Made by a program: the position numbers and the translations under genes. Under the pieces are notes generated by a model. The model saw only the letters and a list, made by a program, of their open reading frames with translations. It did no database searches and was not told the origin of the DNA. Shown here in pieces: positions 1 through 9,192 of a stretch of 64,000 bases of DNA (positions within the stretch are counted from its first letter, which is position 1; each line of letters begins with the position of its first letter). The DNA comes from Aquimarina aquimarini (GTDB lineage: Bacteria > Bacteroidota > Bacteroidia > Flavobacteriales > Flavobacteriaceae), in NCBI RefSeq assembly GCF_900299535.1, contig NZ_OMKE01000023.1:124001-188000 (forward strand), read 5' to 3'.

Positions 1-114
1 AAAATGATGGATAAATTATTAAAAGACGAAGAATATAAAAAGAAATATGTAGTTTTATTAAATGATTTGCCACAAGATCAACAAGATTTTATAAAAAATA
101 AGTTAACCCCATAA
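1..114 (+). CDS. C-terminal end of an unidentified protein (truncated by window edge)
   Basis: The first reading frame is open from base 1 to a TAA stop at 112-114 and encodes a short, charged, Lys/Asp/Gln-rich tail ending in NKLTP. An ATG lies at bases 4-6, so a free-standing 36-residue peptide is formally possible. The composition looks more like the helical end of a longer protein that begins outside the window. The patatin-like gene follows 8 bp downstream, so the two may be co-transcribed. No family can be assigned. Confidence 0.45.
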   Translation, partial: KMMDKLLKDEEYKKKYVVLLNDLPQDQQDFIKNKLTP

Positions 115-122
115 TATATAAT

Positions 123-1016
123 ATGCGCGCATTGGTGATTTCTGGAGGCGGTAGTAAAGGAGCTTTTGCAGGAGGCGTTGCACAATATTTGATTCAGGAT
201 TTAGGTAGACAATATGATTTGTTTATGGGGACATCTACTGGAAGTTTGTTGGTATCTCACTTGGCAATGTCAAAAATAAAAGAGATAAAAACTTTTTATA
301 CATCCGTAAATCAATCTTCTATATTCAGAAACTGTCCATTTACCATAAAAAAGAAAAGATGGTATACTAGTATTAATATCAATCATTTTAATGTACTACT
401 TAATTTAATTAGAGGTCAAAAATCTTTTGGCGATAGTAGAAACCTTAGGGATTTAGTAGAAAATGCCATTTCAGAACCTTTTTTTGAAGAATTAAAAAAC
501 GGAGATAAAGATATAATTATCACAGTAACCAATCTATCTACAAATGAAGTAGAGTATAAATCTATAAAAGATTGTGAGTATCAAGATTTTTTGGATTGGA
601 TTTGGATATCTTGTAATTACCCGCCCTTTATGAGTTTGGTAAGAAAGAATAATTGTGATTATGTAGATGGTGGTTTAGGATCTATGGTTCCAATAGAAGA
701 AGCAATAAAGAGAGGAGCTACAGAGATTGATGTTATTATTCTGGAAACTGAAGTAAATCATCTAAATCGTATGCCTACAAAAAATCCTTTTTCTTTGATT
801 ACAAATATGGTAGACTTTATGATGGATAGGATAGAGCATCAAAATATTAGAATAGGTAAGTTCAAAGCTATGGAGAAAGATGTTGCTATAGATTTATATT
901 ATACACCTACTGTGCTCACTACCAATTCATTAATTTTTGATAAAGAAAAAATGACACAATGGTGGACAAAAGGTTATAACTTTGCAAAGAAAAAAAACGT
1001 TTCGAACCCATTATAA
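123..1016 (+). CDS. Patatin-like phospholipase (first of a tandem pair)
   Basis: A 297-residue patatin-family serine lipase/acyl hydrolase. The oxyanion-hole glycine stretch GGGSKG is at residues 8-13, the nucleophile elbow GTSTGS places the catalytic Ser at residue 38, and the DGG motif gives the partner Asp at about residue 182. Ser and Asp form the dyad known for this family, so both catalytic residues are present. There is no signal peptide, so the protein is probably cytosolic or peripheral; the substrate (phospholipid or other acyl ester) cannot be read from the sequence. The ATG is immediately followed by the conserved first beta strand. The next gene is a close paralogue starting 1 bp after this stop codon. 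Confidence 0.9.
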   Translation: MRALVISGGGSKGAFAGGVAQYLIQDLGRQYDLFMGTSTGSLLVSHLAMSKIKEIKTFYTSVNQSSIFRNCPFTIKKKRWYTSININHFNVLLNLIRGQKSFGDSRNLRDLVENAISEPFFEELKNGDKDIIITVTNLSTNEVEYKSIKDCEYQDFLDWIWISCNYPPFMSLVRKNNCDYVDGGLGSMVPIEEAIKRGATEIDVIILETEVNHLNRMPTKNPFSLITNMVDFMMDRIEHQNIRIGKFKAMEKDVAIDLYYTPTVLTTNSLIFDKEKMTQWWTKGYNFAKKKNVSNPL

Positions 1017-1017
1017 T

Positions 1018-1941
1018 ATGCGAGCATTAGTAATTTCAGGAGGAGGTAGTAAAGGAGCTTATGCTGGTGGTGTGGCTCAATACTTAATTCAGGAACAAGG
1101 TAAAAAATATGACCTCTTTCTGGGAACCTCTACAGGTAGTCTTTTAATCTCACAATTGGCGTTGGGTAATATCGATAAGATGTATGATATCTATACCAAT
1201 GTAAATCAACATACCATTTTTAATGTAAACCCTTTTGTTGTTAGAAAAAAAGGAAATAGAGAATTTGTATCTATTAATTTCTTTTCATCTTTATGGCAGT
1301 TTATAAAGAAGAAACGCACTTTTGGAGAAAGTAAGAATTTAAGAAAAGCAATTAGAAGAAATTTTTCTGAGGCAGAATTTAGATTGGCTAGAAAAAAAGT
1401 GGACGATGTTGTGGTGACTGTTTCTAATCTTACCAAAAATACGACAGAATATAAATCGATTAATGATTTTTCTTATGAGGATTTTTGTGATTGGATTTGG
1501 ATATCCTGTAATTATGTTCCTTTTATGAGTTTGGTAACCAAAGACGGATGCGAGTATGCAGATGGTGGATTTGGGTGTATGGTGCCTATTCGAGAAGCAA
1601 TAAGAAGGGGAGCTACAGAGGTAGATGCAATTATTTTGGAATCAGAGAATATGGAGCACAATAAAGTATTGGGTAAAAATCCATTTTCTCTTATGGTAAA
1701 CCTATTTAGTTATATGTTGGATCAGGTAGAAGGGCATGATACCGTGTTAGGTAAATTAGCTGCGATCAATAGAGAAGTACCTCTCAATTTATATTATACA
1801 CCATCTAAACTTACCGAAAATTCATTAGTTTTTAATAAAAAATTGATGAGTAGTTGGTGGCGACAAGGGTTTGAATACGCCGCTAATAAAGCAAAGCTTG
1901 CAGAGGAAAACAAAATCAAGGATATAGATATGGCAGGGTAG
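1018..1941 (+). CDS. Patatin-like phospholipase (second of a tandem pair)
   Basis: A 307-residue paralogue of the preceding gene with the same layout: GGGSKG at residues 8-13, GTSTGS with nucleophile Ser38, and a C-terminal-half DGG carrying the catalytic Asp. I chose the ATG at 1018 because it yields the same MRALVISGGGSKG start as the upstream copy. An in-frame start at 982 would add 12 residues that only overlap the neighbour. The 1-bp spacing from the previous stop suggests translational coupling. The two proteins share long conserved stretches around the active site and around the motif IWISCNY but differ in the middle. This is the pattern expected of an old tandem duplication. Confidence 0.9.
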   Translation: MRALVISGGGSKGAYAGGVAQYLIQEQGKKYDLFLGTSTGSLLISQLALGNIDKMYDIYTNVNQHTIFNVNPFVVRKKGNREFVSINFFSSLWQFIKKKRTFGESKNLRKAIRRNFSEAEFRLARKKVDDVVVTVSNLTKNTTEYKSINDFSYEDFCDWIWISCNYVPFMSLVTKDGCEYADGGFGCMVPIREAIRRGATEVDAIILESENMEHNKVLGKNPFSLMVNLFSYMLDQVEGHDTVLGKLAAINREVPLNLYYTPSKLTENSLVFNKKLMSSWWRQGFEYAANKAKLAEENKIKDIDMAG

Positions 1942-1970
1942 TTTTCTGAAAAAAAATCAAATATATAAAT

Positions 1971-2005
1971 TGATATATTGTAGAGAGAATCCCTACAATA
2001 TATCA
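1971..2005. terminator. Bidirectional hairpin terminator between convergent genes
   Basis: A perfect 13-bp inverted repeat (1971-1983 with 1993-2005) with a 9-nt loop. It lies between the end of the plus-strand patatin pair and the end of the minus-strand gene at 1993, whose stop codon is inside the right arm. The arms are AT-rich and no long T tract follows, so efficiency is uncertain. The position between convergent genes supports a shared terminator. Confidence 0.6.
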
Positions 2006-2511
2006 CTAATTTCATTTTTGATAAAAGCTAGTGCAGCATCACTAGGAGCTCCTTTTTCTACAAGTTCAGTAAGAATTATTTCTCGCATTTTATCAGCAGA
2101 ATCAACTGATTCTTGCAATGTTGTTTTTCTAATCAAAGAAATAGTAGCATTTTTAGCAGCTTTAACAGTATTCCAACATTCATCAGACACATAAATTTGT
2201 TGTGTGAGATTATGTTCAAACTCTTGATCGATTGTGTGAATTAATAAAGATTCGTAATTTTTTTTGTCTTCTCCTACAGGGGCCATTCTAGTTAATAATT
2301 TACCAGGAGAAATTCTTTCTAAAAATAGAACGACACGTTCATATGCTTGAATTTTTAATGGTAGCGCTTGTTTTTGATTTTCTCGATGTAAAATAAATCT
2401 ACGTCGTCGCTCTTCATTTGTAGTGTGAAGTTTAAAAAAATAGATAGCAAGTAGTGTGACTAATATTGCTGGGATTAAAGAAATAATTAATGGTATAATT
2501 TCAATTTTCAT
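1993..2511 (-). CDS. Conserved flavobacterial protein with one N-terminal membrane segment
   Basis: A 172-residue protein of unknown function. Residues about 6-27 form one hydrophobic membrane span, followed by an Arg-rich stretch (EERRRR) that favours a cytoplasmic C-terminus by the positive-inside rule. The rest is a soluble, mainly helical domain without catalytic motifs that I recognise. It resembles uncharacterised Bacteroidota proteins grouped as a DUF, but I cannot name the family with certainty. It is the last gene of a minus-strand run with the FMN glutamate-synthase-like gene, 31 bp downstream of it, and is probably co-transcribed. Confidence 0.75.
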   Translation of the reverse strand: MKIEIIPLIISLIPAILVTLLAIYFFKLHTTNEERRRRFILHRENQKQALPLKIQAYERVVLFLERISPGKLLTRMAPVGEDKKNYESLLIHTIDQEFEHNLTQQIYVSDECWNTVKAAKNATISLIRKTTLQESVDSADKMREIILTELVEKGAPSDAALAFIKNEISDIL

Positions 2512-2542
2512 TCTTAGGGTTTAAAATTATTTTGTTAATGGG

Positions 2543-4117
2543 TTATTCTGAGATTTGTTTCATATAATTTCCGCCAAGATACGTACATTCTTTTAAATCT
2601 TGAGTGCAAGTATACTCAACAGGAGTCTTGGTATATTTAAAAGATGCTTGTAGTGTTTTTGTTAGTTCACCATCATCTACATTGAGATCTATATCTTGCA
2701 TAGTAAATTGACAAGGATGCTCATAGCCAGAGGCATGAGTGATCTCTGTAAATTCTTTTCTAAAAGTTTTAAAATACTGTGCCAAGCGATCTGATTTTAT
2801 AGGAGTATTGATCCCTTTTTGTAACCATTTACTTTGTGTTGCGATACCACTAGGACAATGGTTTGTATGACATACTTGAGCCTGTATACAACCAATACTC
2901 ATCATTGCTTCTCTAGCTACATTAATACAATCAGCCCCCATTGCAAATGCCATTGCTGCTTTTGCGGGAAATCCAAGTTTTCCACTACCAATAAAAACAA
3001 TACGTTCGGTAAGGTTATGTTTCTGAAAGATTTTATAAACGGCAGTAAAACCATATACCCAAGGTAGTGATACGTGATCAGCAAAACTAGGAGGGGCCGC
3101 TCCTGTACCTCCTTCACCACCATCAATAGTGATAAAATCAGGCCCTCTGTTGGTCTCGACCATTAATTTTGCGAGCAGTTCCCATTGCTCTGTTTTTCCT
3201 ATTGCCGCTTTTATACCAACTGGCAAACCAGTTTCTTGAGCAATATCCTCTATAAACTGTAATAATTCTGGTACGTTGTTGAAAGCCTTATGAGAAGAAG
3301 GCGATAACACATCTTTACCTATTTCTACACCTCGTATTTTTGCTATTTCAGGTGTGATCTTAGCACCAGGGAGTACACCTCCTTTTCCTGGTTTTGCTCC
3401 TTGGGATAATTTAATTTCTATAGCTCTTATAAAAGGGTTGTTAGATACAAGCTCTTTTAGTTTTTCCATAGAAAAATTACCATCTTTATCACGCACTCCG
3501 AAATATCCAGTTCCAAAATGAAACATAACATCTCCACCATTACTGTGATAGGGAGAAAGCCCCCCCTCACCAGTGTTGTGATATGCATTTGATTTTTTAA
3601 CTCCAATATTAAGCGATTCTACCGCTTTTGCAGAGAGAGAACCAAAACTCATAGCAGAAACATTGATGACAGATCCTGGGCGATAGGGTTTTGCTCTTTT
3701 GTTATAGATACCCATTACTTTTGCACAAGGAAGAAAAGATTTATCCTCTCTATTAGGGTGGGTTTTATCCATCTTGTATGGTATCATACAGTTTTTTATA
3801 AAAATATGCTGGTGCAAATAAATATCTCGATCAGTACCAAAACCTTCATAATTATTTTCATTTTTTGATGAAGCATAAACCCATCCTCTTTCAATTCTAT
3901 TAAAAGGTAGTTCTTCTCGATTATTAGCAACAAAATATTGCCGTATTTCGGGACCAATACTTTCTAGAAGATATCTTAAATGTCCGATAATCGGAAAATT
4001 ATGACTTACAGTATGTCTACGATTGAAAAAAACATCACGGATTGCAACTATAGCTAATCCAATAATGATCCATATCCACCAGGATATAGATCCAAAAAAA
4101 TTAAGGGCACTTTCCAT
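2543..4117 (-). CDS. FMN-binding glutamate synthase family protein, membrane-anchored
   Basis: A 524-residue protein matching the FMN/synthase domain of the large subunit of glutamate synthase, without the N-terminal glutaminase or C-terminal GXGXG domains. One membrane span is at about residues 12-28. The FMN-barrel motif TIDGGEGGTGAAP is followed by the Cys pattern C-x5-C-x4-C (CIQAQVCHTNHC), the spacing used for the [3Fe-4S] cluster in bacterial GOGAT. Ammonia would therefore have to come from another source, or the enzyme has a different job. Stand-alone proteins of this family are common in bacteria and mostly uncharacterised. It starts 11 bp after the M20 amidohydrolase gene. An enzyme that frees amino acids beside one handling glutamate is suggestive but not proof of a shared pathway. 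Confidence 0.88.
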   Translation of the reverse strand: MESALNFFGSISWWIWIIIGLAIVAIRDVFFNRRHTVSHNFPIIGHLRYLLESIGPEIRQYFVANNREELPFNRIERGWVYASSKNENNYEGFGTDRDIYLHQHIFIKNCMIPYKMDKTHPNREDKSFLPCAKVMGIYNKRAKPYRPGSVINVSAMSFGSLSAKAVESLNIGVKKSNAYHNTGEGGLSPYHSNGGDVMFHFGTGYFGVRDKDGNFSMEKLKELVSNNPFIRAIEIKLSQGAKPGKGGVLPGAKITPEIAKIRGVEIGKDVLSPSSHKAFNNVPELLQFIEDIAQETGLPVGIKAAIGKTEQWELLAKLMVETNRGPDFITIDGGEGGTGAAPPSFADHVSLPWVYGFTAVYKIFQKHNLTERIVFIGSGKLGFPAKAAMAFAMGADCINVAREAMMSIGCIQAQVCHTNHCPSGIATQSKWLQKGINTPIKSDRLAQYFKTFRKEFTEITHASGYEHPCQFTMQDIDLNVDDGELTKTLQASFKYTKTPVEYTCTQDLKECTYLGGNYMKQISE

Positions 4118-4128
4118 TTTTATAGTAT

Positions 4129-5424
4129 CTATGGTATATTAAGGTAATCAATAGTTAGTTGAGACATTACTTTAACTCCAAGCAATAACCCGTCCTCATC
4201 AATATAAAAATCTGGCGTATGATGAGCAGCAGATTTGTGTGTTCCAGGTGTTTTTCCCCCTAGAAAGAAATAAAACCCAGGGACTTTTTCTTGAAAATAC
4301 GAAAAATCTTCACCACCAGTAGTGGCTTTTGCTAAAATAACATTTTTTTTACCTGCAACGCCTTGTATGGTAGGTAACATTTTTTTTACAAGATCGAGGT
4401 CATTATATGTTATAGAAGTATTATTCTGAAAAGTAATGGTGGCATCACCTCCATAAGCTTTTGCAAGTGCAGGAACCATTTCATTCATACGACGTATGAT
4501 ATGTGATCTCATTTCTGGATCTAAAGTACGAACGGTACCAATCATCTCAGCACTCTCAGGAATGATATTAAACCGTACTCCACTTGTGATTTTTCCTACT
4601 GTGATTACCGCAGCCTCTTGTACAAGAGGTGTTTCTCTACTGATAATTGTTTGTAAACCATCAATGATTTTAGCAGAAATAAGAATGGGGTCAACTCCAG
4701 ACCAAGGAGCAGATCCATGAGTTTGTTTTCCTTTTACATTAATAACAAAACGTTCTACGGCAGCCATTGTTCCTCCTGGTTTATAACGAATTTTCCCTAC
4801 TTCGGTTCCAGAGTTAATATGTAATCCAAAAATAGCATCTACATCAGGGTTTTTCAATACTCCTTCTTTTATCATTAATTTGGCACCACCTTCTTCTCCT
4901 GGGGGTGGACCTTCTTCGGCAGGCTGAAAAATGAATTTAACAGTTCCGTTTATTTTATCTTTATGTTTGGCAAGTACTTCTGCAACTCCCATTAGTATCG
5001 AGGTATGAGTATCATGTCCGCAAGCATGACTTACCCCAACTTCTGCATCTAGAAAAGTAGTTTTTACAGTAGACTTAAAAGGAACATCTGCTCGCTCAGT
5101 TACTGGCAAGGCATCTATATCAGCCCTTAGTGCAACTGTTTTTCCTTCTTTTCCTCCTTTGAGGATGGCAACTACTCCTGTTTTAGCAACATTTTCAGTT
5201 ACTTCTAGTCCAAGGTTTTTAAGGTGTTTGGCAATTTTTTTTGCAGTCTCAAATTCTCGATTTGAAAGCTCAGGGTTTTGATGAAAGTCACGCCTCCATG
5301 CGATTACTTTAGATTCAATTTCATTTGCTGATACATTGATTTCTGGATCAATTTGTTGCGCGTGTGTAGTGCAACAAATTAATAGAGTAAGAAATAGAGA
5401 AAATGGTTGTATTTGTACTTTCAT
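4129..5424 (-). CDS. Secreted M20D-family amidohydrolase (N-acyl-amino-acid hydrolase type)
   Basis: A 431-residue metal-dependent amidohydrolase of the M20D/HipO group, which hydrolyses N-acyl or indole-acetyl amino acid conjugates. A Sec signal peptide ends near residue 22 (AQQ). The metal-site motif HACGHDTH is at residues 133-140 and the catalytic/metal Glu pair in PAEEG at 170-171; the late GGEDFSYF motif is also present. Length fits the family. I chose the ATG at 5424 because it gives a clean signal peptide. A TTG at 5433 would add three residues and overlap the upstream stop. With that start the gap to the DsrE-like gene is 5 bp, indicating one operon. Confidence 0.9.
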   Translation of the reverse strand: MKVQIQPFSLFLTLLICCTTHAQQIDPEINVSANEIESKVIAWRRDFHQNPELSNREFETAKKIAKHLKNLGLEVTENVAKTGVVAILKGGKEGKTVALRADIDALPVTERADVPFKSTVKTTFLDAEVGVSHACGHDTHTSILMGVAEVLAKHKDKINGTVKFIFQPAEEGPPPGEEGGAKLMIKEGVLKNPDVDAIFGLHINSGTEVGKIRYKPGGTMAAVERFVINVKGKQTHGSAPWSGVDPILISAKIIDGLQTIISRETPLVQEAAVITVGKITSGVRFNIIPESAEMIGTVRTLDPEMRSHIIRRMNEMVPALAKAYGGDATITFQNNTSITYNDLDLVKKMLPTIQGVAGKKNVILAKATTGGEDFSYFQEKVPGFYFFLGGKTPGTHKSAAHHTPDFYIDEDGLLLGVKVMSQLTIDYLNIP

Positions 5425-5429
5425 CAGAT

Positions 5430-5969
5430 TCAAAAATTAATAAGACGGTAGTTATTGTTTTGTAATTGTACTAATGCTGTCATTGCTGATAAAGCGATCT
5501 GTATTTCAGGAAGAATATCTTTTTTAGAAATATTATAATACGCTGCTGTTTGTCCACATAAAATAATTTGGACTCCTTTTTTTGCCAAAGCAGAAATAAG
5601 CGGAGTATTTGGATTATCTATATTGTATTTAGCAACATATTCAGTATCTGTTAGGATATCAAATGCAGCCGATCCATGAATGACCATTGCAACTTGCAAT
5701 TTCTTTTCTGGCACTCCTGCATCTACGTGCATGTTGAGATATCTTGCAGCTGTATTAATAAGAGGGTTTACCTTTGTGCTGTCACCAAATGTTCGACCGA
5801 TATCAAAAACAACTTTTAAATCTTGTTGTGTATTGGTTTTAAAATCTGGATTCGTTACAGAGTAAGTCTGCCCATACTCTGTTATAACTGTACCTTTTTT
5901 AGTCTTTTGTTGCGAAAAGCTAAAAATAGAAAACAGAAAACAGATATAAAATACAATATTGATGTTCAC
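5430..5969 (-). CDS. Exported DsrE/DsrF-like family protein
   Basis: A 179-residue protein with a short signal peptide (residues about 1-19, ending FSQQ) and a DsrE-like alpha/beta fold: VVFDIG, a MVIHGSAAFDIL strand-loop, and GVQIILCGQTAAYY with the single conserved Cys of this family. DsrE-type proteins carry sulfur as a persulfide in some organisms. Exported Bacteroidota versions have no established role. The start is a GTG at 5967-5969; there is no in-frame ATG before the hydrophobic stretch ends. It is the first gene of the minus-strand operon leading to the amidohydrolase and the FMN protein. Confidence 0.8.
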   Translation of the reverse strand: MNINIVFYICFLFSIFSFSQQKTKKGTVITEYGQTYSVTNPDFKTNTQQDLKVVFDIGRTFGDSTKVNPLINTAARYLNMHVDAGVPEKKLQVAMVIHGSAAFDILTDTEYVAKYNIDNPNTPLISALAKKGVQIILCGQTAAYYNISKKDILPEIQIALSAMTALVQLQNNNYRLINF

Positions 5970-6054
5970 TCTTTGAATTTTTGTTTTTAAAGATATTCAA
6001 AAATCTATTAATTGAAAGTTAAAATACAAATATGCTTTGTTTTAAGGTGTAAAA

Positions 6055-6091
6055 ATAAAGCATATCGCCAGATTATGGAGATATGCTTTAT
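6055..6091 (-). terminator. Terminator of the T9SS metalloprotease gene
   Basis: A 12-bp perfect stem (6055-6066 with 6080-6091), followed on the minus strand by a run of five T. It starts 15 bp after the protease stop codon. The placement and T run fit an intrinsic terminator. Confidence 0.75.
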
Positions 6092-6105
6092 ATTATGAGT
6101 GTATT

Positions 6106-8952
6106 TTATTCCCTAATTAGTTTTCCAACGGGCTTATTATTCATAAGAATCATATATAATCCATCTGCTAACTCAGAGATATCCACCTGAGCAGTAGGAG
6201 GAATATCTATAATGACTTGGCCTCTTACATTTACGATTCTTAAAGAATAATCATCTGGAGTGACTCCTTCTATATGTAGCACATCTCCATCATATACAGG
6301 ATTTGGGTAATAGATAAAAGTTCTATTTTCACGACCAGTATTAAGAAATGTCTGATTTACATTAAAGGCTTTAGAGGTTACATGGCAGCCAGTTTCATTA
6401 AATACATCTACAATATATTCTCCAACTTGTTGAGGTATATGTTCAGATCGATTTGCTCCATCTATAGCAATTCCTTGATGGTACCATTGGTAAGAAGAAA
6501 AAAGATCAGGAACCACTAGTTTTTGATTGTTGACCATTATTGACGGTATATCAGGATTATCTGACACATTTATTTTTACTGCTGTTCTCGTTGTAATACA
6601 ATTACCATTTACTCCTTCTACATAATAGGTAGTAGTAGTAGCTAATGCTGGGGTCTCATAGGTTCTTCCAGAAGCAATACTGGTCCCTCCAGATGGAGAG
6701 TTATACCAATTATATTGACTATTACCTGATAAAGAAAGGGTTACGGATTCTCCTTTGCATATATTTTGATTGCCTATAACGGGTTGTTCAGGGCTTGGTG
6801 ATACAATTACTTGTACTTCTATTCTTGAGGTAGTACAATTACCAAGTACTCCTTCTACATAATAGGATCTGGAAGCCTCAAGAATTGGGGGAGTATAGGT
6901 TGCTCCAGAAGCGATACTGGTTCCTCCAGAAGGGGAATCATACCAATTGTATTGACTAGAACCCGATACAGAAAGGGTTACAGATTCTCCTTTGCATATT
7001 CTTTGATTAGATGTGGTTGGTTGTTGTGGACTTTCTGTTACAGTTACAATAACTGCAGTTCTGGTTTCTGTAATACAACCATTTATCACGCCTTCTACAT
7101 AATAGGTTGTATTAGCGGTAAGAATAGGGGTCTCAAAAGTAGCTCCAGAATTTATACTATTACCTCCAGTAAGGGCAGTGTACCATTTGTAGTCACTGTT
7201 TCCAGTTACCGTAATAGTTCCTGATTCTCCACTGCACACCTGTTGATCTGTGGCTACAGGTTGATTAGGAGATGCTATGTTTATTACTTTATCTATAGTA
7301 TTATTACCAGATTCATTTGTGGTGGTAAGAGATATAGTGTATCTACCCTTTGTGGAATAGGTATGTGCTGGACTTTCTAAAGTAGAGGTCGTGCCATCAC
7401 CAAAATCCCATAAATATGAAGTAATTCTATTGGTAGATCTATTTTGAAATTCAATTGCCAAACAATTAGGAGTTATTTCAAAATCAGATAAAGGAGGGTT
7501 TTTATCATCACCAGGGGGATAACTACCAGATATAGTGTAATTACCTAAAGAGGCATAATCAGAATATCCATTATTAACGGTTCCTTCACCAACACCATCA
7601 ATTTCTATATAATAAATACCTTCATTAAGGTTTTGATTGATAGATGCGCTAAGCCCTGCGGGGTTAGAAACAGCAACTTCTTGTCCTAATTCATTTAGAA
7701 TTTTGGCTTGTATATTTAGATTTGGATAGTCAGGGTCGGGTTCAAAATTAAAAGAAACATTACCTGTTTCTATTGCAAAAGAGAACATATCTTTATCTTG
7801 TCTAGTACTTATTAAACCAAAATTTTGGTCAGCACTTACTTGTCCAGATGGAGCTACTCGTATTGCCGTAGCATCATCGATAAGATCTCCATGATCATCA
7901 TTTTGAAAACCAACGCCGTTTCTATTGCCAGAAATAATAGCAATATCGTCTTGTGTGTTTGTAGCGGTAGCATATTCTCCGCTACTCCATTGACCGATTT
8001 CTCTATCAACACTCCATCCCATAATTGGGCTCCATACACCATGACCATCATAATATTCATCATTAGGAGCACTATCATGTGATAAACCTAGGGTATGCCC
8101 TACCTCATGGGAACCTGTTTCTCCAGCAGCTCTGGTGCCTAGATTATATATCCAACATGGGTTATCTACATTTGAAGAAAATGAATTTCGATAAGCAACA
8201 CCTCCAGCTTCAGGAGCGGCATCATTTGTTGGCGTAAAAATACACATCATTCTTCGGTTTACAGGAGCAGCATCAAAAAGGTCTCTTCGTGTAGTTACGT
8301 TAAGGTTAAATGGGCGAAAATCTTCAGCCATTATTTTCCATATCTCAGTTATTTTTTGATCAGTAAAATTAGGAGATTGTGCATCAATAGTAGCACCACC
8401 AAGCCACCAGGTATTAGATACTCGTTCTCCATCAAAATCAAGATAAATAATACCAGGAGCACCTGGTAAACTTTCTAACTGCAATAAAGTTTTGGCTACA
8501 GAAGCATGTTCCGTTTTGGCTTCTTTGGTACTTACTTTTTCATAATTAATACATAAGACTGAATTGATATCACTTTCTTTTACATATACTTTGCCATTGG
8601 TCTCATTAGAATATAAAGCATACGCTTTTTTATCATTATATAGTATGATAGTACCTTCTAATTTATTATTCTTTCTAGTAAAAGAAAATGTAGAAGATTG
8701 CTGGTTATTCACATTTCCTATAAGAGAAAGACCAGTATCAGTTTGCTTTTGTACATTAAGTTTGAAAGAAAAAGATTGTTCATTTCCTATTATAATAGGA
8801 GCAGATTTACTTTGTTGTGGATTTGTAAGACTATTTACGAAACTTTGTTGGTCATTGGATATCAGGTATGATTTTTGAGATTGACCATAGGTAGTAACTC
8901 CAGCTATAGCAATAGTAGCTGTGAGAAAATACCGTAGTAATTTTCTTTTCAT
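6106..8952 (-). CDS. Secreted multidomain zinc metalloprotease with T9SS sorting domain
   Basis: A 948-residue secreted protein. A signal peptide covers about residues 1-23. The catalytic domain (about 160-350) has the metzincin zinc motif HEVGHTLGLSH at 282-292 and a Met-turn SPIMGW at 308-313. A PPC-like beta domain follows at about 370-475, then a PKD domain at about 485-560 (WDFGDGTT, HTYSTKGRYTI). Three Ig-like modules of about 80 residues follow (about 563-800), each with QxxCxGES, YxWY, a GG-S-x-SG loop and a TYYVEG-type strand. A further Ig-like segment precedes the C-terminal type A sorting domain (about 878-948, from YYPNPV to GLYMIL). Export through Sec and the type IX system is expected, with the sorting domain removed and the enzyme released or anchored. 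The substrate is unknown; PKD and Ig-like repeats often serve in binding or spacing. Confidence 0.92.
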   Translation of the reverse strand: MKRKLLRYFLTATIAIAGVTTYGQSQKSYLISNDQQSFVNSLTNPQQSKSAPIIIGNEQSFSFKLNVQKQTDTGLSLIGNVNNQQSSTFSFTRKNNKLEGTIILYNDKKAYALYSNETNGKVYVKESDINSVLCINYEKVSTKEAKTEHASVAKTLLQLESLPGAPGIIYLDFDGERVSNTWWLGGATIDAQSPNFTDQKITEIWKIMAEDFRPFNLNVTTRRDLFDAAPVNRRMMCIFTPTNDAAPEAGGVAYRNSFSSNVDNPCWIYNLGTRAAGETGSHEVGHTLGLSHDSAPNDEYYDGHGVWSPIMGWSVDREIGQWSSGEYATATNTQDDIAIISGNRNGVGFQNDDHGDLIDDATAIRVAPSGQVSADQNFGLISTRQDKDMFSFAIETGNVSFNFEPDPDYPNLNIQAKILNELGQEVAVSNPAGLSASINQNLNEGIYYIEIDGVGEGTVNNGYSDYASLGNYTISGSYPPGDDKNPPLSDFEITPNCLAIEFQNRSTNRITSYLWDFGDGTTSTLESPAHTYSTKGRYTISLTTTNESGNNTIDKVINIASPNQPVATDQQVCSGESGTITVTGNSDYKWYTALTGGNSINSGATFETPILTANTTYYVEGVINGCITETRTAVIVTVTESPQQPTTSNQRICKGESVTLSVSGSSQYNWYDSPSGGTSIASGATYTPPILEASRSYYVEGVLGNCTTSRIEVQVIVSPSPEQPVIGNQNICKGESVTLSLSGNSQYNWYNSPSGGTSIASGRTYETPALATTTTYYVEGVNGNCITTRTAVKINVSDNPDIPSIMVNNQKLVVPDLFSSYQWYHQGIAIDGANRSEHIPQQVGEYIVDVFNETGCHVTSKAFNVNQTFLNTGRENRTFIYYPNPVYDGDVLHIEGVTPDDYSLRIVNVRGQVIIDIPPTAQVDISELADGLYMILMNNKPVGKLIRE

Positions 8953-9070
8953 GTTGAGTTTGATTGTTAAGTATTTATTTCGACTGTGACGTATTAAATT
9001 TTAGTATTTCAAATTTATTGTGAGTTTTAATTAATGATAAGGTGAATGTTCTGGTGTAAAATTAAAATAA

Positions 9071-9104
9071 TTTAGACGTATTTTATGTTAAAAATACGTC
9101 TAAA
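9071..9104 (-). terminator. Hairpin terminator downstream of the 95-residue protein gene
   Basis: A perfect 14-bp inverted repeat (9071-9084 with 9091-9104) with a 6-nt loop ATGTTA. It lies 89 bp after the stop of the minus-strand gene at 9193. A second nested hairpin (7-bp arms 9109-9115/9135-9141 around 7-bp arms 9118-9124/9126-9132) sits directly between it and the gene. Either may act as terminator, or as a structured element ahead of the protease gene. Confidence 0.6.
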
Positions 9105-9192
9105 GTCATAAGTTTTCAGAATTTTAAATTCTATAAACTTAAAATTAACTATATCTTAGTATGAGTATAGTATTATTATTATGAGAATAGCA

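Noticed and set aside
1206-1436. Antisense open frames inside the patatin, protease, helicase and glycosyltransferase genes
   Set aside because: They lie wholly within well-supported genes on the other strand or frame and show no protein motif of their own.
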